Assembly: GCA_938014885.1 (NCBI GenBank)
Contig: CALLQI010000022.1
Span: 186,001-250,000, forward strand
From: an uncultured bacterium
GTDB taxonomy: Bacteria; Planctomycetota; UBA8742; UBA2392
Length of the DNA: 64,000 nucleotides
Reading direction: 5' to 3'
Below the pieces are notes generated by a model, which made no database searches, had not been told where the DNA came from, and saw nothing but the letters and a program-made list of their open reading frames with translations. Shown piece after piece: positions 26,116-34,625 of this stretch. Every line of letters starts with the position of its first letter. The stretch's first letter is position 1. The position numbers were made by a program, and so were the translations under genes.

Positions 26116-26868
26116 CTAAAGGACTTGTTCCGGTATCCAGCCGCCGCTTACGTCCAGTTGCGCGCCGTTGATGTGGTCGGCGCCTTCGGCCACGAACACC
26201 GACAGCGCGCGGCACAGGTCTTCATACCCTGCAAATCGCCCCGACGGCGGGTTCACGGGCTTCACGATGCTGTTCTCCAGAATGCCCACGCCGATCGTGT
26301 TGACCGTTACGCCGGTGCGCGCCAGCGCGGCCGCCGCGCTGCGGGTCAGCGTCGCCAGCCCGGTCTTTGCAATGTGATAGGGCACCGTAAGGCGGTTGTA
26401 CGTCGGCCGCTCACCGGCCGCGTAACCCAGGTTCACAATGCGGCCGAAGCCCTGCGGCCGCATGTGCGCAACGGCCTGCTGGGTACAGAACCAGGCTGAA
26501 TACAGGTTGCTTTCCAGTTGATCGCGCCATTCTTCGGGCGTGAGTTCAAACAGGTCCTTGCGCAGGTAGTTGCCGACGTTGTTCACGAGCAACTGCAGCC
26601 CGCCCAGTTTGTCCTGGGCCTCGCGCACGACACGGGCGGCCTCAGCGGCCTGCGTCAAATCACCCTGCACCAGCGCGCACCCAGGGGCCAGCGCGTTGCA
26701 TGCGGCCAGCGTTTCACGCGCGGCATCGGCCGAGCCACGATAATGCACGGCCACGCGAATCCGCTGTTCAGCCAGCCACAGTGCCAGCGCCTTGCCGGTG
26801 CGTGTGGCGCTGCCAGTTACGAGTGCGGCCTTGATGCGCGGGTCAGGTTTGTCCACAAAGCCTTCCAC
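26116..26868 (-). CDS. Short-chain dehydrogenase/reductase, pteridine-reductase-like
   Basis: This 250-residue classical SDR uses a GTG start at 26868. The cofactor loop TGSATRTGKA fits the TGxxxRxG variant seen in pteridine reductases. HYRGSADAA then suggests NADPH use. NNVGNY and the active-site YHIAK are present, but the usual catalytic Ser position reads LGYAAGERPTYNR. C-terminal QLDVSGGW is normal for the fold. The substrate may be a pterin or an unrelated ketone. It is divergent from the cobalamin adenosyltransferase gene with only 63 bp between. Confidence 0.85.
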   Translation of the reverse strand: MEGFVDKPDPRIKAALVTGSATRTGKALALWLAEQRIRVAVHYRGSADAARETLAACNALAPGCALVQGDLTQAAEAARVVREAQDKLGGLQLLVNNVGNYLRKDLFELTPEEWRDQLESNLYSAWFCTQQAVAHMRPQGFGRIVNLGYAAGERPTYNRLTVPYHIAKTGLATLTRSAAAALARTGVTVNTIGVGILENSIVKPVNPPSGRFAGYEDLCRALSVFVAEGADHINGAQLDVSGGWIPEQVL

Positions 26869-26931
26869 AATGGGTTTGCCAAGCGTGCAGGGCGTAGGAA
26901 GCAGGCAGCGTGTTGCTAAACTCCGCCCCCG

Positions 26932-27489
26932 ATGAAGATCTATACCAAGACCGGTGATGATGGCTCAACGGGCCTGTTTGGCGGGCAGCGCGCCCCCAAG
27001 CACGACCCCCGCGTGGCAGCCTACGGCACGGTCGATGAGCTGAACTCGGTGCTGGGCCTGGCCATTGCCGCCGGCGGCGACGCTGAACTTACCGCATGGC
27101 TCAAGGCGCGCCAGCCGCAGTTGTTCGCGCTCGGCAGCATTCTTGCGGCCGGCGACCCCAACGTGAAGGGCCTGCCGACGCTGCACCCGGACTGGATCAG
27201 CAGCTTTGAGCAGCAGATCGACGCGCTGGACGCCCAGCTGGCACCGTTGCGCAACTTCATCATGCCCGGCGGCAGCACCCAGGCCGCGTGGCTGCACTTT
27301 GCGCGTACCGTGTGCCGCCGCGCCGAGCGCGAACTGACCGAGCTGCGCGCCGTGCGCACCAAAGACGCCCCGCGCCTTGGCCCGGCGGTAGTGTACCTGA
27401 ACCGGCTTTCTGACTGGCTGTTCGTGCTGGCGCGCGCAGCCAACCAGCGCGCCGGCATTGCTGACGTGGAATGGATCCCCGAGAAGTAA
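26932..27489 (+). CDS. Cob(I)alamin adenosyltransferase, PduO type
   Basis: This 185-residue protein matches PduO-type ATP:cob(I)alamin adenosyltransferases. The N-terminal KIYTKTGDDGSTGLFGG binds ATP. YGTVDELNSVLG and the C-terminal RRAERELTEL followed by YLNRLSDWLFVLAR complete the trimeric four-helix bundle. It transfers the 5'-deoxyadenosyl group of ATP to cobalamin. No B12-dependent enzyme is adjacent in the window. ATG 26932 directly begins the conserved sequence. It is followed 27 bp later by a lipoprotein gene on the same strand. Confidence 0.95.
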   Translation: MKIYTKTGDDGSTGLFGGQRAPKHDPRVAAYGTVDELNSVLGLAIAAGGDAELTAWLKARQPQLFALGSILAAGDPNVKGLPTLHPDWISSFEQQIDALDAQLAPLRNFIMPGGSTQAAWLHFARTVCRRAERELTELRAVRTKDAPRLGPAVVYLNRLSDWLFVLARAANQRAGIADVEWIPEK

Positions 27490-27516
27490 ACCCAAACGAC
27501 CCCGAAAGAACATCGC

Positions 27517-28344
27517 ATGCTTCGCATTGACATCAGCCGCACGATCACCTGCACCGTCCTGCTTGCCATCGTTTCACTCGCCGGCCTCAGCGGCTGTCGC
27601 GACGCGGCCGAGTTTTTTCACTGGGCGGGCACGCCCACGGGTCAAGACGGCTGGCTGCATGACTACGAATCGACGCCGAATGACACCTGGGAAGCATTTC
27701 GCGTGATCATGCGCGACAACGGCAGCATCACCACGGAAGACCCTGCCAAGATGGAACTGCGCGGTGTGTACAAGCCACACGACTCGTCGGCCCGCGACGG
27801 CATTGAGGTCAAGGGCACCGTGTACGACAAAAGTGAAGACGGCGAAGTTCGCTCGCGCCTGATCGTGCATTGCTGGTACGCGCGCAACGCCAACGACCGC
27901 GAACGCCCTGACACCGCGCGCGAGTACTGCAACGCCGTGTTTCGCCTGCTGAAGGCCTGGAAGGGCGAGCCGATCGACGAAAAGCCCACCGTATCCACCA
28001 CCGGCGAAGAGCCCGTGGCCGCCGACGAAGGCATCGGCTTCTTCAAGGTTACGCCGGCGCAGGCATTTGCGGCCGCTGAGCTGGTGATCAAGACCTACGG
28101 CAGCGTCGAGCAGTCGGAGGCCGCGACGGGCTTCATCCGCGGCCAGAAGAAGAACGCGCTGGAAAAGACTGTCGATGAAGTGCGTGTCAACATTTACGAC
28201 CGCACCGAAGGCGACAAAACCCGCGTCAAGGTCAGCGTGAAGGTGCGCTCAGGCGACGGCAACAAGGCGATGCAGGATGTCGCGCGCAGCTATGTGGCCG
28301 AAATCCAGCGCGAGCTCGAGAAACGGCACGGCAAGCAGGATTAG
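27517..28344 (+). CDS. Hypothetical lipoprotein
   Basis: This 275-residue protein has a signal peptide ending at the lipobox LSGC (residue ~26). The rest is soluble, with two similar alpha-beta halves: ~45-140 (MELRGVYKPHDSSARDGIE, LIVHCWYARNANDRE) and ~170-270 (VDEVRVNIYDRTEGDKTRV). I do not recognise a named family. It sits between the adenosyltransferase and MurJ genes. The MurJ GTG start is one base past this stop, so the two are coupled and the protein may serve envelope biogenesis. That link is inferred from position only. Confidence 0.75.
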   Translation: MLRIDISRTITCTVLLAIVSLAGLSGCRDAAEFFHWAGTPTGQDGWLHDYESTPNDTWEAFRVIMRDNGSITTEDPAKMELRGVYKPHDSSARDGIEVKGTVYDKSEDGEVRSRLIVHCWYARNANDRERPDTAREYCNAVFRLLKAWKGEPIDEKPTVSTTGEEPVAADEGIGFFKVTPAQAFAAAELVIKTYGSVEQSEAATGFIRGQKKNALEKTVDEVRVNIYDRTEGDKTRVKVSVKVRSGDGNKAMQDVARSYVAEIQRELEKRHGKQD

Positions 28345-28345
28345 C

Positions 28346-30166
28346 GTGAGCGGCACCCCCGGGCAACCCGAACCACAGCAATCCACCGAAGATCATTCGG
28401 CCGGTGCCATCGCCGCCGAAAGCGTGCGCCTGGAAGAAGAGCGCCGCTCAGGCGCGTTGCCGGCAGCACCCGGGCGCTCGGTGATAGGCTCAGCGCTGCT
28501 GGTAAGCGCGGCTACGTTCATGAGCCGCATTACCGGGCTGCTGCGTGACGTGCTGACGGCGGCGTTTTTCGGCTTCTCGCGCGAGATGGACGTGTTTTTC
28601 CTCGCGTTCACGGTGCCCAATCTGTTCCGCAAATTGTTCGGCGAAGGCGCGCTGTCATCGGCGGCCGTCCCGGTGCTCACGCGCTACCGGATCATGAACA
28701 ACCCTGAGGCCACGCGGCGGCTGTTGGCCACGCTGACAACGTGCCTGTGGCTGGGTTTGGGCGCAATCACGATCATCACGCTGCTGATTACGTGGCTGCT
28801 GCCTTCGAACCTGTTTTCTGACCCCGGCAAGTTTGAACTGTTCCGGCGCTACCTGACCGTACTGCTGCCGTACGTGGCGTTTATCTGCATTGCCGCGTTG
28901 CAGGCCGGCGCGCTGAACACGTTTTCACAGTTCGGCCTGCCGGCATTGATGCCCGCCGTGGGCAACCTGATCTGGATCGGTTGGCTGGTGGGCGTGCACT
29001 TTGCCGGCCCCGCGAACCAGGAGCAGGCGGTGTTATGGATGGCACTTGGCGTGCTGTTCACTGGCTTCGTGCAGTACGCGGGCCAGTTGCCGGCCCTGGC
29101 CAAGTTGAAACTGCTGGGCCCACCGAAGCTGGCCCTGCGTGAGCAAGGCGTGCGCGACATCTTCAAGGCCATGGCGCCGATGCTGTTTGCGCTCGCGGTC
29201 TTTCAAGTGAACACGTTTCTGGACCAGGTGCTGGCCGAAGTGCTGGTCGAAGGCAACGGTGCCGTCAGCAGCTATTCGTATGCGTCGCGCCTGTTCCAGT
29301 TCCCGCTGGGGATGGTCGGCGTGGCGCTTGGCACGGCGGTCTTTCCGCTGATGTCGCGCTTTGCACTGAACAAGGAAATGGAAAAGTTCGCCTCCAGCCT
29401 GCTGAACAGCGTGCGGCTGATCCTGTTCATTTCGCTGCCCGCGGCGCTGGGGTTGGCCGTGCTGGCCTTCCCGATCACCGAGCTGCTGTTTGGCGGCGTG
29501 CGCAGCGAGCCTGAAATGCTGCGGCGATCCGCCAAGGTGCTGGCTTTCCTGTGCATCAGCTTGCCGCTGGTCAGCGTGATCGGGCTGCTGACCAAGGCCT
29601 TTTACGCGCTGCGCGACCACAAGACGCCGACGCGCGTGGCACTGCTGGCCGTCATTGTCAACGTCGTCGCCAACGTGATCCTGCTGCAGACCGCGCTGCT
29701 TGAGGCCGGCCTGGCACTGGGCACGGCGATTTCCAGCGCTCTGAACCTGTTGATGCTCGTGCTGATCCTGCGCCGCAGGCTGAAGGGAACTGTCCTTGAA
29801 AGCATGCGCCTGGCAAGCCTGCCCCCCACCAGCGAGCGTCTGGCGCAGCCGATGACGCCCAGCCGCATGCGCGCCTACCCGGTTTCCATCGTGCGGGCGA
29901 CTCTGGTCGCGGCGTTGATGGCCGCCGGGGCATTCGCTGTGGAAGCGGCCTTGTATCGCGCGTTTGGGCTGACCGGCCGCACAAGCCGCATGCTTTCGGT
30001 GCTGTCGGCGGTGGGCACCGGCGTGGTGATCTACGGCGGGCTGTCGCTGGTGCTGAAGGCGCAGGAAGTTGAGCAGATCATGGCGCTTCGCAAGCGCCGC
30101 CGCGCCAGCACCGTCACTACAACTGCACCGGCAGCTTCCCCACCATCCGAATCTCCGAACCCGTAA
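28346..30166 (+). CDS. murJ: Lipid II flippase MurJ
   Basis: This ~606-residue polytopic protein starts at GTG 28346, with AGGA seven bases upstream. An N-terminal ~45-residue polar extension precedes the MATE/MOP-fold membrane core. MurJ marks are SAATFMSRITGLLRDVLTAAFFG, VPNLFRKLFGEGALSSAAVPV (arginines lining the cavity) and VNTFLDQVLAEVL. About 14 hydrophobic segments run to ~residue 575. It exports lipid II for peptidoglycan synthesis. The C-terminal Ser/Pro-rich tail is encoded over the antisense end of sfsA (50-bp convergent overlap). Confidence 0.93.
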   Translation: MSGTPGQPEPQQSTEDHSAGAIAAESVRLEEERRSGALPAAPGRSVIGSALLVSAATFMSRITGLLRDVLTAAFFGFSREMDVFFLAFTVPNLFRKLFGEGALSSAAVPVLTRYRIMNNPEATRRLLATLTTCLWLGLGAITIITLLITWLLPSNLFSDPGKFELFRRYLTVLLPYVAFICIAALQAGALNTFSQFGLPALMPAVGNLIWIGWLVGVHFAGPANQEQAVLWMALGVLFTGFVQYAGQLPALAKLKLLGPPKLALREQGVRDIFKAMAPMLFALAVFQVNTFLDQVLAEVLVEGNGAVSSYSYASRLFQFPLGMVGVALGTAVFPLMSRFALNKEMEKFASSLLNSVRLILFISLPAALGLAVLAFPITELLFGGVRSEPEMLRRSAKVLAFLCISLPLVSVIGLLTKAFYALRDHKTPTRVALLAVIVNVVANVILLQTALLEAGLALGTAISSALNLLMLVLILRRRLKGTVLESMRLASLPPTSERLAQPMTPSRMRAYPVSIVRATLVAALMAAGAFAVEAALYRAFGLTGRTSRMLSVLSAVGTGVVIYGGLSLVLKAQEVEQIMALRKRRRASTVTTTAPAASPPSESPNP

Positions 30167-30887
30167 ACGCAAACTGATAAGGCAGCACCAGCACGCCCGC
30201 CTTGGCGGCCTTGCGCAGCAGCTTGCCGTACTCGGGGTCGATTTCATCGGCGGGCCGGAACGCGCGCGTGTCCGTGCGGCCGCAGAAGAACACCATGGCA
30301 GCGCGAATGCCCTTCTTTGCCAGCTTGGTCAGTTCAATCAGGTGCTTCTGCCCGCGCTCGGTGACGGAATCAGGGAACAGTGAAAACTCGCCCTCGCGCA
30401 TCGAAGTGTTCTTGACCTCGACGTAGCAATCGGGCGCGTCGGTGACCTTGCAGCGCGGCACGGGGTCAGGGTCTTTCTTGCGCTTCTTGGGTGCCGGCGT
30501 GTTGGTCAGCAGCAGGTCAATGCGGCTGGCGTCGTCCTTGCCGTACTTCACTTCGCGCCGGATGAACGGGTAGCCGGCCAGTTCGGGGATTGCATCGGCC
30601 AGCACGAATTGCTCGGTGGCCCAGTTGGGAATGCCGGTGTTGACGTTGACCCAGCCCTGCCCCATGTCGATCAGTTCCCAGGTGTAGCGGTAGCGGCGCT
30701 CGGGGTTTTCGCTGTCGCCCAGAATCACCGCGCGGCCGGGCTCGTTGCACGACTTCATGCTGCCAGTGTTGGCGCAGGCGGCCGTGATGACGCTGCCGTC
30801 GGCAACGCGCACCTGCGCCAAAAAGCGCTTCTGGCGCTCAATCAGCGTACCCTGCAAGATAGGGCGCGTAAGTTTCAGCACGGTCAT
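30117..30887 (-). CDS. sfsA: SfsA family protein (sugar fermentation stimulation protein homologue)
   Basis: This 256-residue protein starts at ATG 30887, preceded by GGAGA. Family marks are ERQKRFLAQV (OB-like N terminus), AACANTGSMKSC, GWVNVNTGIPNWATEQ, DCYVEVKNTSM (nuclease-like E-x-K) and FSLFPDSVTERGQKHLIEL. SfsA has an OB-like domain followed by a restriction-endonuclease-like fold and may bind or cleave nucleic acid; its role is not settled. An unusual basic insert (PAPKKRKKDPDP) lies near residue 150. The gene converges on murJ and overlaps its last 50 bp. Confidence 0.92.
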   Translation of the reverse strand: MTVLKLTRPILQGTLIERQKRFLAQVRVADGSVITAACANTGSMKSCNEPGRAVILGDSENPERRYRYTWELIDMGQGWVNVNTGIPNWATEQFVLADAIPELAGYPFIRREVKYGKDDASRIDLLLTNTPAPKKRKKDPDPVPRCKVTDAPDCYVEVKNTSMREGEFSLFPDSVTERGQKHLIELTKLAKKGIRAAMVFFCGRTDTRAFRPADEIDPEYGKLLRKAAKAGVLVLPYQFAFTGSEIRMVGKLPVQL

Positions 30888-30929
30888 CGGCGAATCTCCG
30901 GTTCGCGCGCACGTTACACAGGACACCGC

Positions 30930-31526
30930 ATGGATGCGAATGCACTGAACGCTGAACTGGCCGGGATGGACATCGCGCTGCTGGACCAGGTGCTGAAGGG
31001 TCGTTTCGCGCCCGGCTCAAGGATCGTGGATATCGGATGCGGTTCCGGCCGCAACCTGACCTGGTTCGCGCGCAACGGGTTTGCGACGTACGCGCTCGAT
31101 CATGACGCAGGCTGCATCGCGCGGGTACAACGCGACGTGCCGGGCGTGCACGCCGTGACGGGCCCCGCCGACGCGCTGCCCTGGCCGGCCGGGCACTTTC
31201 AAGGTGTGCTGTGCAACGCGCTGCTGCACATGCTTCCGGACCGCGAGATGCTGCATCGCGTGCTGCACGAAAGCTGGAGAGTGCTGGCACCGGGCGGCAC
31301 CTGGTTCGCAAGGCTGGCCACGACACTGAGCATGGAATCGCTCGCCCGCCCAACCAGCAACGGCCGCTTCGAAATGCCGGGCGGCTGGGAAGTGCTGCCG
31401 ACCACACTGGACGAAATGCTGGACTTGACACGTCAACTAGGCGGCAAGCTGCTGGACCCAGTCAAAACGGTAAACGTCCAGAACCAGCGCGCCATGGCCA
31501 CCTGGGTCATGACCAAGCCGGCCTAA
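30930..31526 (+). CDS. Class I SAM-dependent methyltransferase
   Basis: This 198-residue protein starts at ATG 30930 with AGGA upstream. Motif I is VDIGCGSGRNL, followed by the acidic loop ALDHDAG, the post-motif PADALPWPAG, and HESWRVLAPGGTWFA (motif III). It belongs to the Methyltransf_11/25 group. The substrate is not evident. It is divergent from sfsA with 42 bp between starts. Its stop shares CTAA with the stop of the convergent DUF4863-like gene. Confidence 0.88.
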   Translation: MDANALNAELAGMDIALLDQVLKGRFAPGSRIVDIGCGSGRNLTWFARNGFATYALDHDAGCIARVQRDVPGVHAVTGPADALPWPAGHFQGVLCNALLHMLPDREMLHRVLHESWRVLAPGGTWFARLATTLSMESLARPTSNGRFEMPGGWEVLPTTLDEMLDLTRQLGGKLLDPVKTVNVQNQRAMATWVMTKPA

Positions 31527-31996
31527 CTCTTCTTCCACTCCACGGCGCCGCCGGGGAGCATGTAGAAGATCATCATCTTGCCGCCGCTTACACTCGGCAC
31601 GTGCTGGCTGCCCGGCGCGAACACCGCCCAGCCTTCCGGGTGGCCGCAGAACTTGGGCTCGCCTTCCAGCGTGAGCATGCAGTTCACTTCGCCGTTGGTG
31701 TGCTTGTGCCACGGGCCGTCGCCCCACAACATCACCGCGTCAATCGAGTGGCCCTGTGCGGCCTCAGGTTTGGCGACGCGCGAAAACCGCGATGGCCCGG
31801 CCTCCTTGCCGCACAGCCAGCCCTGCGCCAGTCCGTCCTGCGTCAGCGCGCGCAGCGTGTCGCCCAGCGGGCCGCTCAGCGGGAACTCGCGCTGCAAGGC
31901 CTCACGGGCGGCGGCGGGGTCGTTCAGGTCAAGCGTCTTTAGCCGCGCCAGCACGGGTGCCAGGGCATCAATCACACTCTGGTTTGAGCTGCTCAT
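31523..31996 (-). CDS. DUF4863-like cupin-fold protein
   Basis: This 157-residue protein has an N-terminal helical part (~1-60) and a beta-barrel with WHKHTNGEVNCML, PKFCGHPEGWAVFAPGSQHVP and a final MIFYMLPGGAVEWKK. This resembles the DUF4863 family, whose characterised member PnbB is a 4-hydroxylaminobenzoate lyase. The His, Glu and His residues could bind metal as in cupins. Whether it shares that reaction here is not known, and no nitroaromatic genes are nearby. It lies 9 bp after the stop of the membrane protein gene 32006-33139 and is probably co-transcribed with it. Confidence 0.65.
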   Translation of the reverse strand: MSSSNQSVIDALAPVLARLKTLDLNDPAAAREALQREFPLSGPLGDTLRALTQDGLAQGWLCGKEAGPSRFSRVAKPEAAQGHSIDAVMLWGDGPWHKHTNGEVNCMLTLEGEPKFCGHPEGWAVFAPGSQHVPSVSGGKMMIFYMLPGGAVEWKKS

Positions 31997-32005
31997 GTCT
32001 GCTTT

Positions 32006-33139
32006 CTACTCTGACTTTTGCTGCTGGTCGTCTTCACCGGGGTCATAGTCGTGGCCGCCGAGGCCCTTGCCCGGGTCCGACAGCCGATAGCCCGGGTTTG
32101 CGCCGGCGTCCAGTTCGTCTTCGAATTCGGCCTCGCCCGGCGCGTTCTGGAAGGGCTGCTCCGCGCCACCCAGCGTGGCGCCCGGCGCCGAAAGCTTCAT
32201 CGGGGCCCTGGGCACGAACTCCGTGTCGGCTCCGGGGGCCGCAGGGGCCGCGGAACCTGCAACCTGCATGTTGCCGCTGGCATCCGTCGCGAACACTTTG
32301 GTCTTGCCCATGGCCTGCTTCACGGCGCTGGCGTCAAACAGCGGCTCACCCACGCGCAGTACCGTAAAGACGCGCTCGCGCGTTGCTTTGTCAGCAATCG
32401 TCCACGGCGCGTACGGCACCAGCTTGTGGAACATCAGGAATTGCCCCGGCTTCAACATGCGAAACCAAACGATGTCGCCGCGCTGGAACTCACGCACGGC
32501 GTCCCACTGCACCCCTACCAATTCCGGCCCGCGGCCGATGTCGGTGTGCAGCGCCACGTATTCGGGCGGGGTGCTGTGGTGGACGCTGCGGTCAAATACT
32601 TTGCTCAGCACGCCGCCGCCGCTGGCGCGCGCGCGCTGCATGCTGATCATGCCCGCAGCCACGGGGCCGCCTACTTTTTCGATTGCGTTCTTGTTGCCCA
32701 TCACCAGCACGCCCGGGATGAAGCTTTGCGTGCGATAGGCCTGGATGCGCGGCAGCTCAAGCAGCAGCACAATCCCGCCCACGGCGGCCAGGACCAGACC
32801 GATACCCATATACACGTACCGCAGCGGGCCGGCCTGCGCGTCCACCAGCACCAGCGACAGCACTGTCCACAACAGGCCCACGCCCACCATCGCGCTCAGC
32901 ACAATCAGCGCCGTGCGCGCCCTGCCCTCAATGGGCCGCGTTGGGGGCGGAGGCTCCGTGACCGTGCGGCCGCCCGGCGCGATGAAGCCCCCACCCTGCG
33001 GCTGGTAAATCTCGGGCAGTTCGCGATCAGTCGGCAGCTTGTAAGGCTTCTTGGGCTTGGTGATGCCGGATCCGGGCCGCGCCGCGCCCTCAGGCTGACC
33101 ACGCGCGTTGCCGGATTCCCAGGGTGCGATGTCGGACAT
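32006..33139 (-). CDS. Hypothetical two-helix membrane protein
   Basis: This 377-residue protein has a polar, Pro/Gly-rich N terminus (~1-75) and two close membrane helices: ~80-103 (TALIVLSAMVGVGLLWTVL) and ~112-134 (YVYMGIGLVLAAVGGIVLLLE). The ~200-residue C-terminal domain contains FIPGVLVMGNK, PELVGVQWDAVREFQRGDIVWF and FLMFHKLVPYAPW. It ends in a disordered acidic tail. The soluble domain has the look of a DUF3239-type planctomycete protein, but I am not certain. Function is unknown. It precedes the DUF4863-like gene. Confidence 0.7.
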   Translation of the reverse strand: MSDIAPWESGNARGQPEGAARPGSGITKPKKPYKLPTDRELPEIYQPQGGGFIAPGGRTVTEPPPPTRPIEGRARTALIVLSAMVGVGLLWTVLSLVLVDAQAGPLRYVYMGIGLVLAAVGGIVLLLELPRIQAYRTQSFIPGVLVMGNKNAIEKVGGPVAAGMISMQRARASGGGVLSKVFDRSVHHSTPPEYVALHTDIGRGPELVGVQWDAVREFQRGDIVWFRMLKPGQFLMFHKLVPYAPWTIADKATRERVFTVLRVGEPLFDASAVKQAMGKTKVFATDASGNMQVAGSAAPAAPGADTEFVPRAPMKLSAPGATLGGAEQPFQNAPGEAEFEDELDAGANPGYRLSDPGKGLGGHDYDPGEDDQQQKSE

Positions 33140-33165
33140 AGGGGACTCACAGGAAGGCCCCCAGT

Positions 33166-33202
33166 ATAAAAGAAAACGGGCGCACGACCAACGTGCACCC
33201 GT
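33166..33202 (-). terminator. Rho-independent terminator of the alanine dehydrogenase gene
   Basis: On the minus strand ACGGGTGCACG pairs with CGTGCGCCCGT (11 bp, one mismatch, 5-nt loop). TTTCTTTTAT follows. It lies 20 bp past the ald stop codon. Confidence 0.85.
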
Positions 33203-33221
33203 TCATGCAGCGATTTCCGTG

Positions 33222-34328
33222 CTACAGGGCCAGCGGCACGTATTCCATGCCAAAGGCCTCCGCCACCGCCTTGTACGTGACCTTGCCTTCCACCACGTTC
33301 AGGCCAGTGCGCACTTCCACGTGCTTCTTGGCCGCTTCTTTCCAGCCCAGCTTCGCGATCTCAATCGCGAACCGGCTGGTCGCGTTCGTCAGCGCAAAGG
33401 TGCTCGTGCGGCCGACCGCGCCCGGCATGTTCGCCACGCAGTAGTGGACCACACCATCTACGATGTACGTCGGGTTCGCGTGGGTCGTGGGCTTGGTCGT
33501 TTCGACGCAACCGCCCTGGTCCACGGCCACGTCCACAATCACCGCGCCCTGCTTCATGCTGCTGAGGTCTTCGCGGCGGATCAGCGAAGGTGCCTTGGCA
33601 CCCGGGATCAGCACCGCGCCCACCACCAGGTCGGCATGCTTGATGCACTCACGAATGTTGTACGCGTTGCTGTAAAGCTCGGTCACGTTGGGCGGCAGCA
33701 CGTCATCGAGGTAGCGCAGGCGATCCAGCGAAACGTCCAGGATCGTCACGCGCGCGCCAATGCCCGCCGCCATCTTGGCCGCGTTGGTGCCGACCACGCC
33801 GCCGCCGATGATGACCACATTGCCGGCCTCAACGCCCGGCACGCCTCCGAGCAGAATGCCGCGGCCTTCAGTCGGGCGCTCAAGGTACTTGGCGCCTTCC
33901 TGGATGCTCATGCGCCCGGCGACTTCACTCATGGGCGTCAGCAGCGGCAGGGTGCCGCGCTTGTCTTCCATGGTTTCGTACGCGATGGTGATCGCGCCTG
34001 TCTTGATCATCGCCTCGGTCAATTCGCGCGAGGCCGCGTAGTGGAAGTATGTGTAAACGATCTGGCCCTTGCGGATCAGCCCGTACTCAGCCGGCAGAGG
34101 CTCTTTGACCTTCACGATCATGTCGGCCTGGTCGAACACTTCTTTGGCCGTGCCGACAAGCTTCGCGCCTGCGGCCTCGTAATCGGCGTCTGGAATGCCG
34201 CTGCCAAGCCCGGCCCCGACTTCGACCACAACTTTGTGGCCGGCCTCAACCAGGGCATTAACACCGGCGGGGACCATGCCCACCCGGTACTCGTGATTTT
34301 TGATTTCGCGCGGGACGCCGACGATCAT
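33222..34328 (-). CDS. ald: Alanine dehydrogenase
   Basis: This 368-residue enzyme interconverts L-alanine and pyruvate plus ammonia with NAD. The N-terminal VGVPREIKNHEYRVGM carries the substrate Arg. YTYFHYAAS, TPMSEVAGRMS (with the catalytic-region Glu), the NAD loop GGGVVGTNAAKMA and DVAVDQGGCVET (active-site Asp) are all conserved. The length is normal. ATG 34328 has GGAG six bases upstream. It has its own terminator. The upstream region contains heptad array B. Confidence 0.96.
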   Translation of the reverse strand: MIVGVPREIKNHEYRVGMVPAGVNALVEAGHKVVVEVGAGLGSGIPDADYEAAGAKLVGTAKEVFDQADMIVKVKEPLPAEYGLIRKGQIVYTYFHYAASRELTEAMIKTGAITIAYETMEDKRGTLPLLTPMSEVAGRMSIQEGAKYLERPTEGRGILLGGVPGVEAGNVVIIGGGVVGTNAAKMAAGIGARVTILDVSLDRLRYLDDVLPPNVTELYSNAYNIRECIKHADLVVGAVLIPGAKAPSLIRREDLSSMKQGAVIVDVAVDQGGCVETTKPTTHANPTYIVDGVVHYCVANMPGAVGRTSTFALTNATSRFAIEIAKLGWKEAAKKHVEVRTGLNVVEGKVTYKAVAEAFGMEYVPLAL

Positions 34329-34441
34329 GACTACTCCGTATCTGGGGCCTGAGGGCGGGTTTTATAGCGAGTTGCCCCACCGCCCGCAATCACGCCGCAA
34401 CCGGTGAGCTGGATGGGTACCGGAATCAGGTGCAGGCAAGG

Positions 34442-34531
34442 GTCAATTGTCGACGGTCGACGGTCGACAGTTCACGGTAACTGCGGCAGTTTGCTGTAAC
34501 CGTTGACTGTAAACCGTTGACCGTAAACCGG
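34442..34531. repeat. Heptad palindromic array B
   Basis: It lies in the 297-bp region between the divergent ald and lipoprotein genes. The left arm (34442-34480) has 7-nt units GGTCGAC, GGTCGAC, AGTTCAC. The right arm (34490-34531), read as its complement, has GGTTTAC, GGTCAAC, GGTTTAC, AGTCAAC. The centre, AACTGC-G-GCAGTT (34479-34491), is a perfect small palindrome. It has the same design as arrays A and C. The rest of the gap shows nothing else that I can call. Confidence 0.8.
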
Positions 34532-34625
34532 CTCCCTGACTCTGGTGGTCATGCAATACCGGTGATTGCTAGGGGCGCGGCGCTGTGGTTGGATACTGGC
34601 CCCGCCAAGCCCCCCGGAGTGTGCC

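Noticed and set aside
29033..30247. Long open frame antisense to murJ
   Set aside because: It is a GC-driven shadow with His/Gln-rich low-complexity protein and no domain, while the plus strand encodes a full MurJ.
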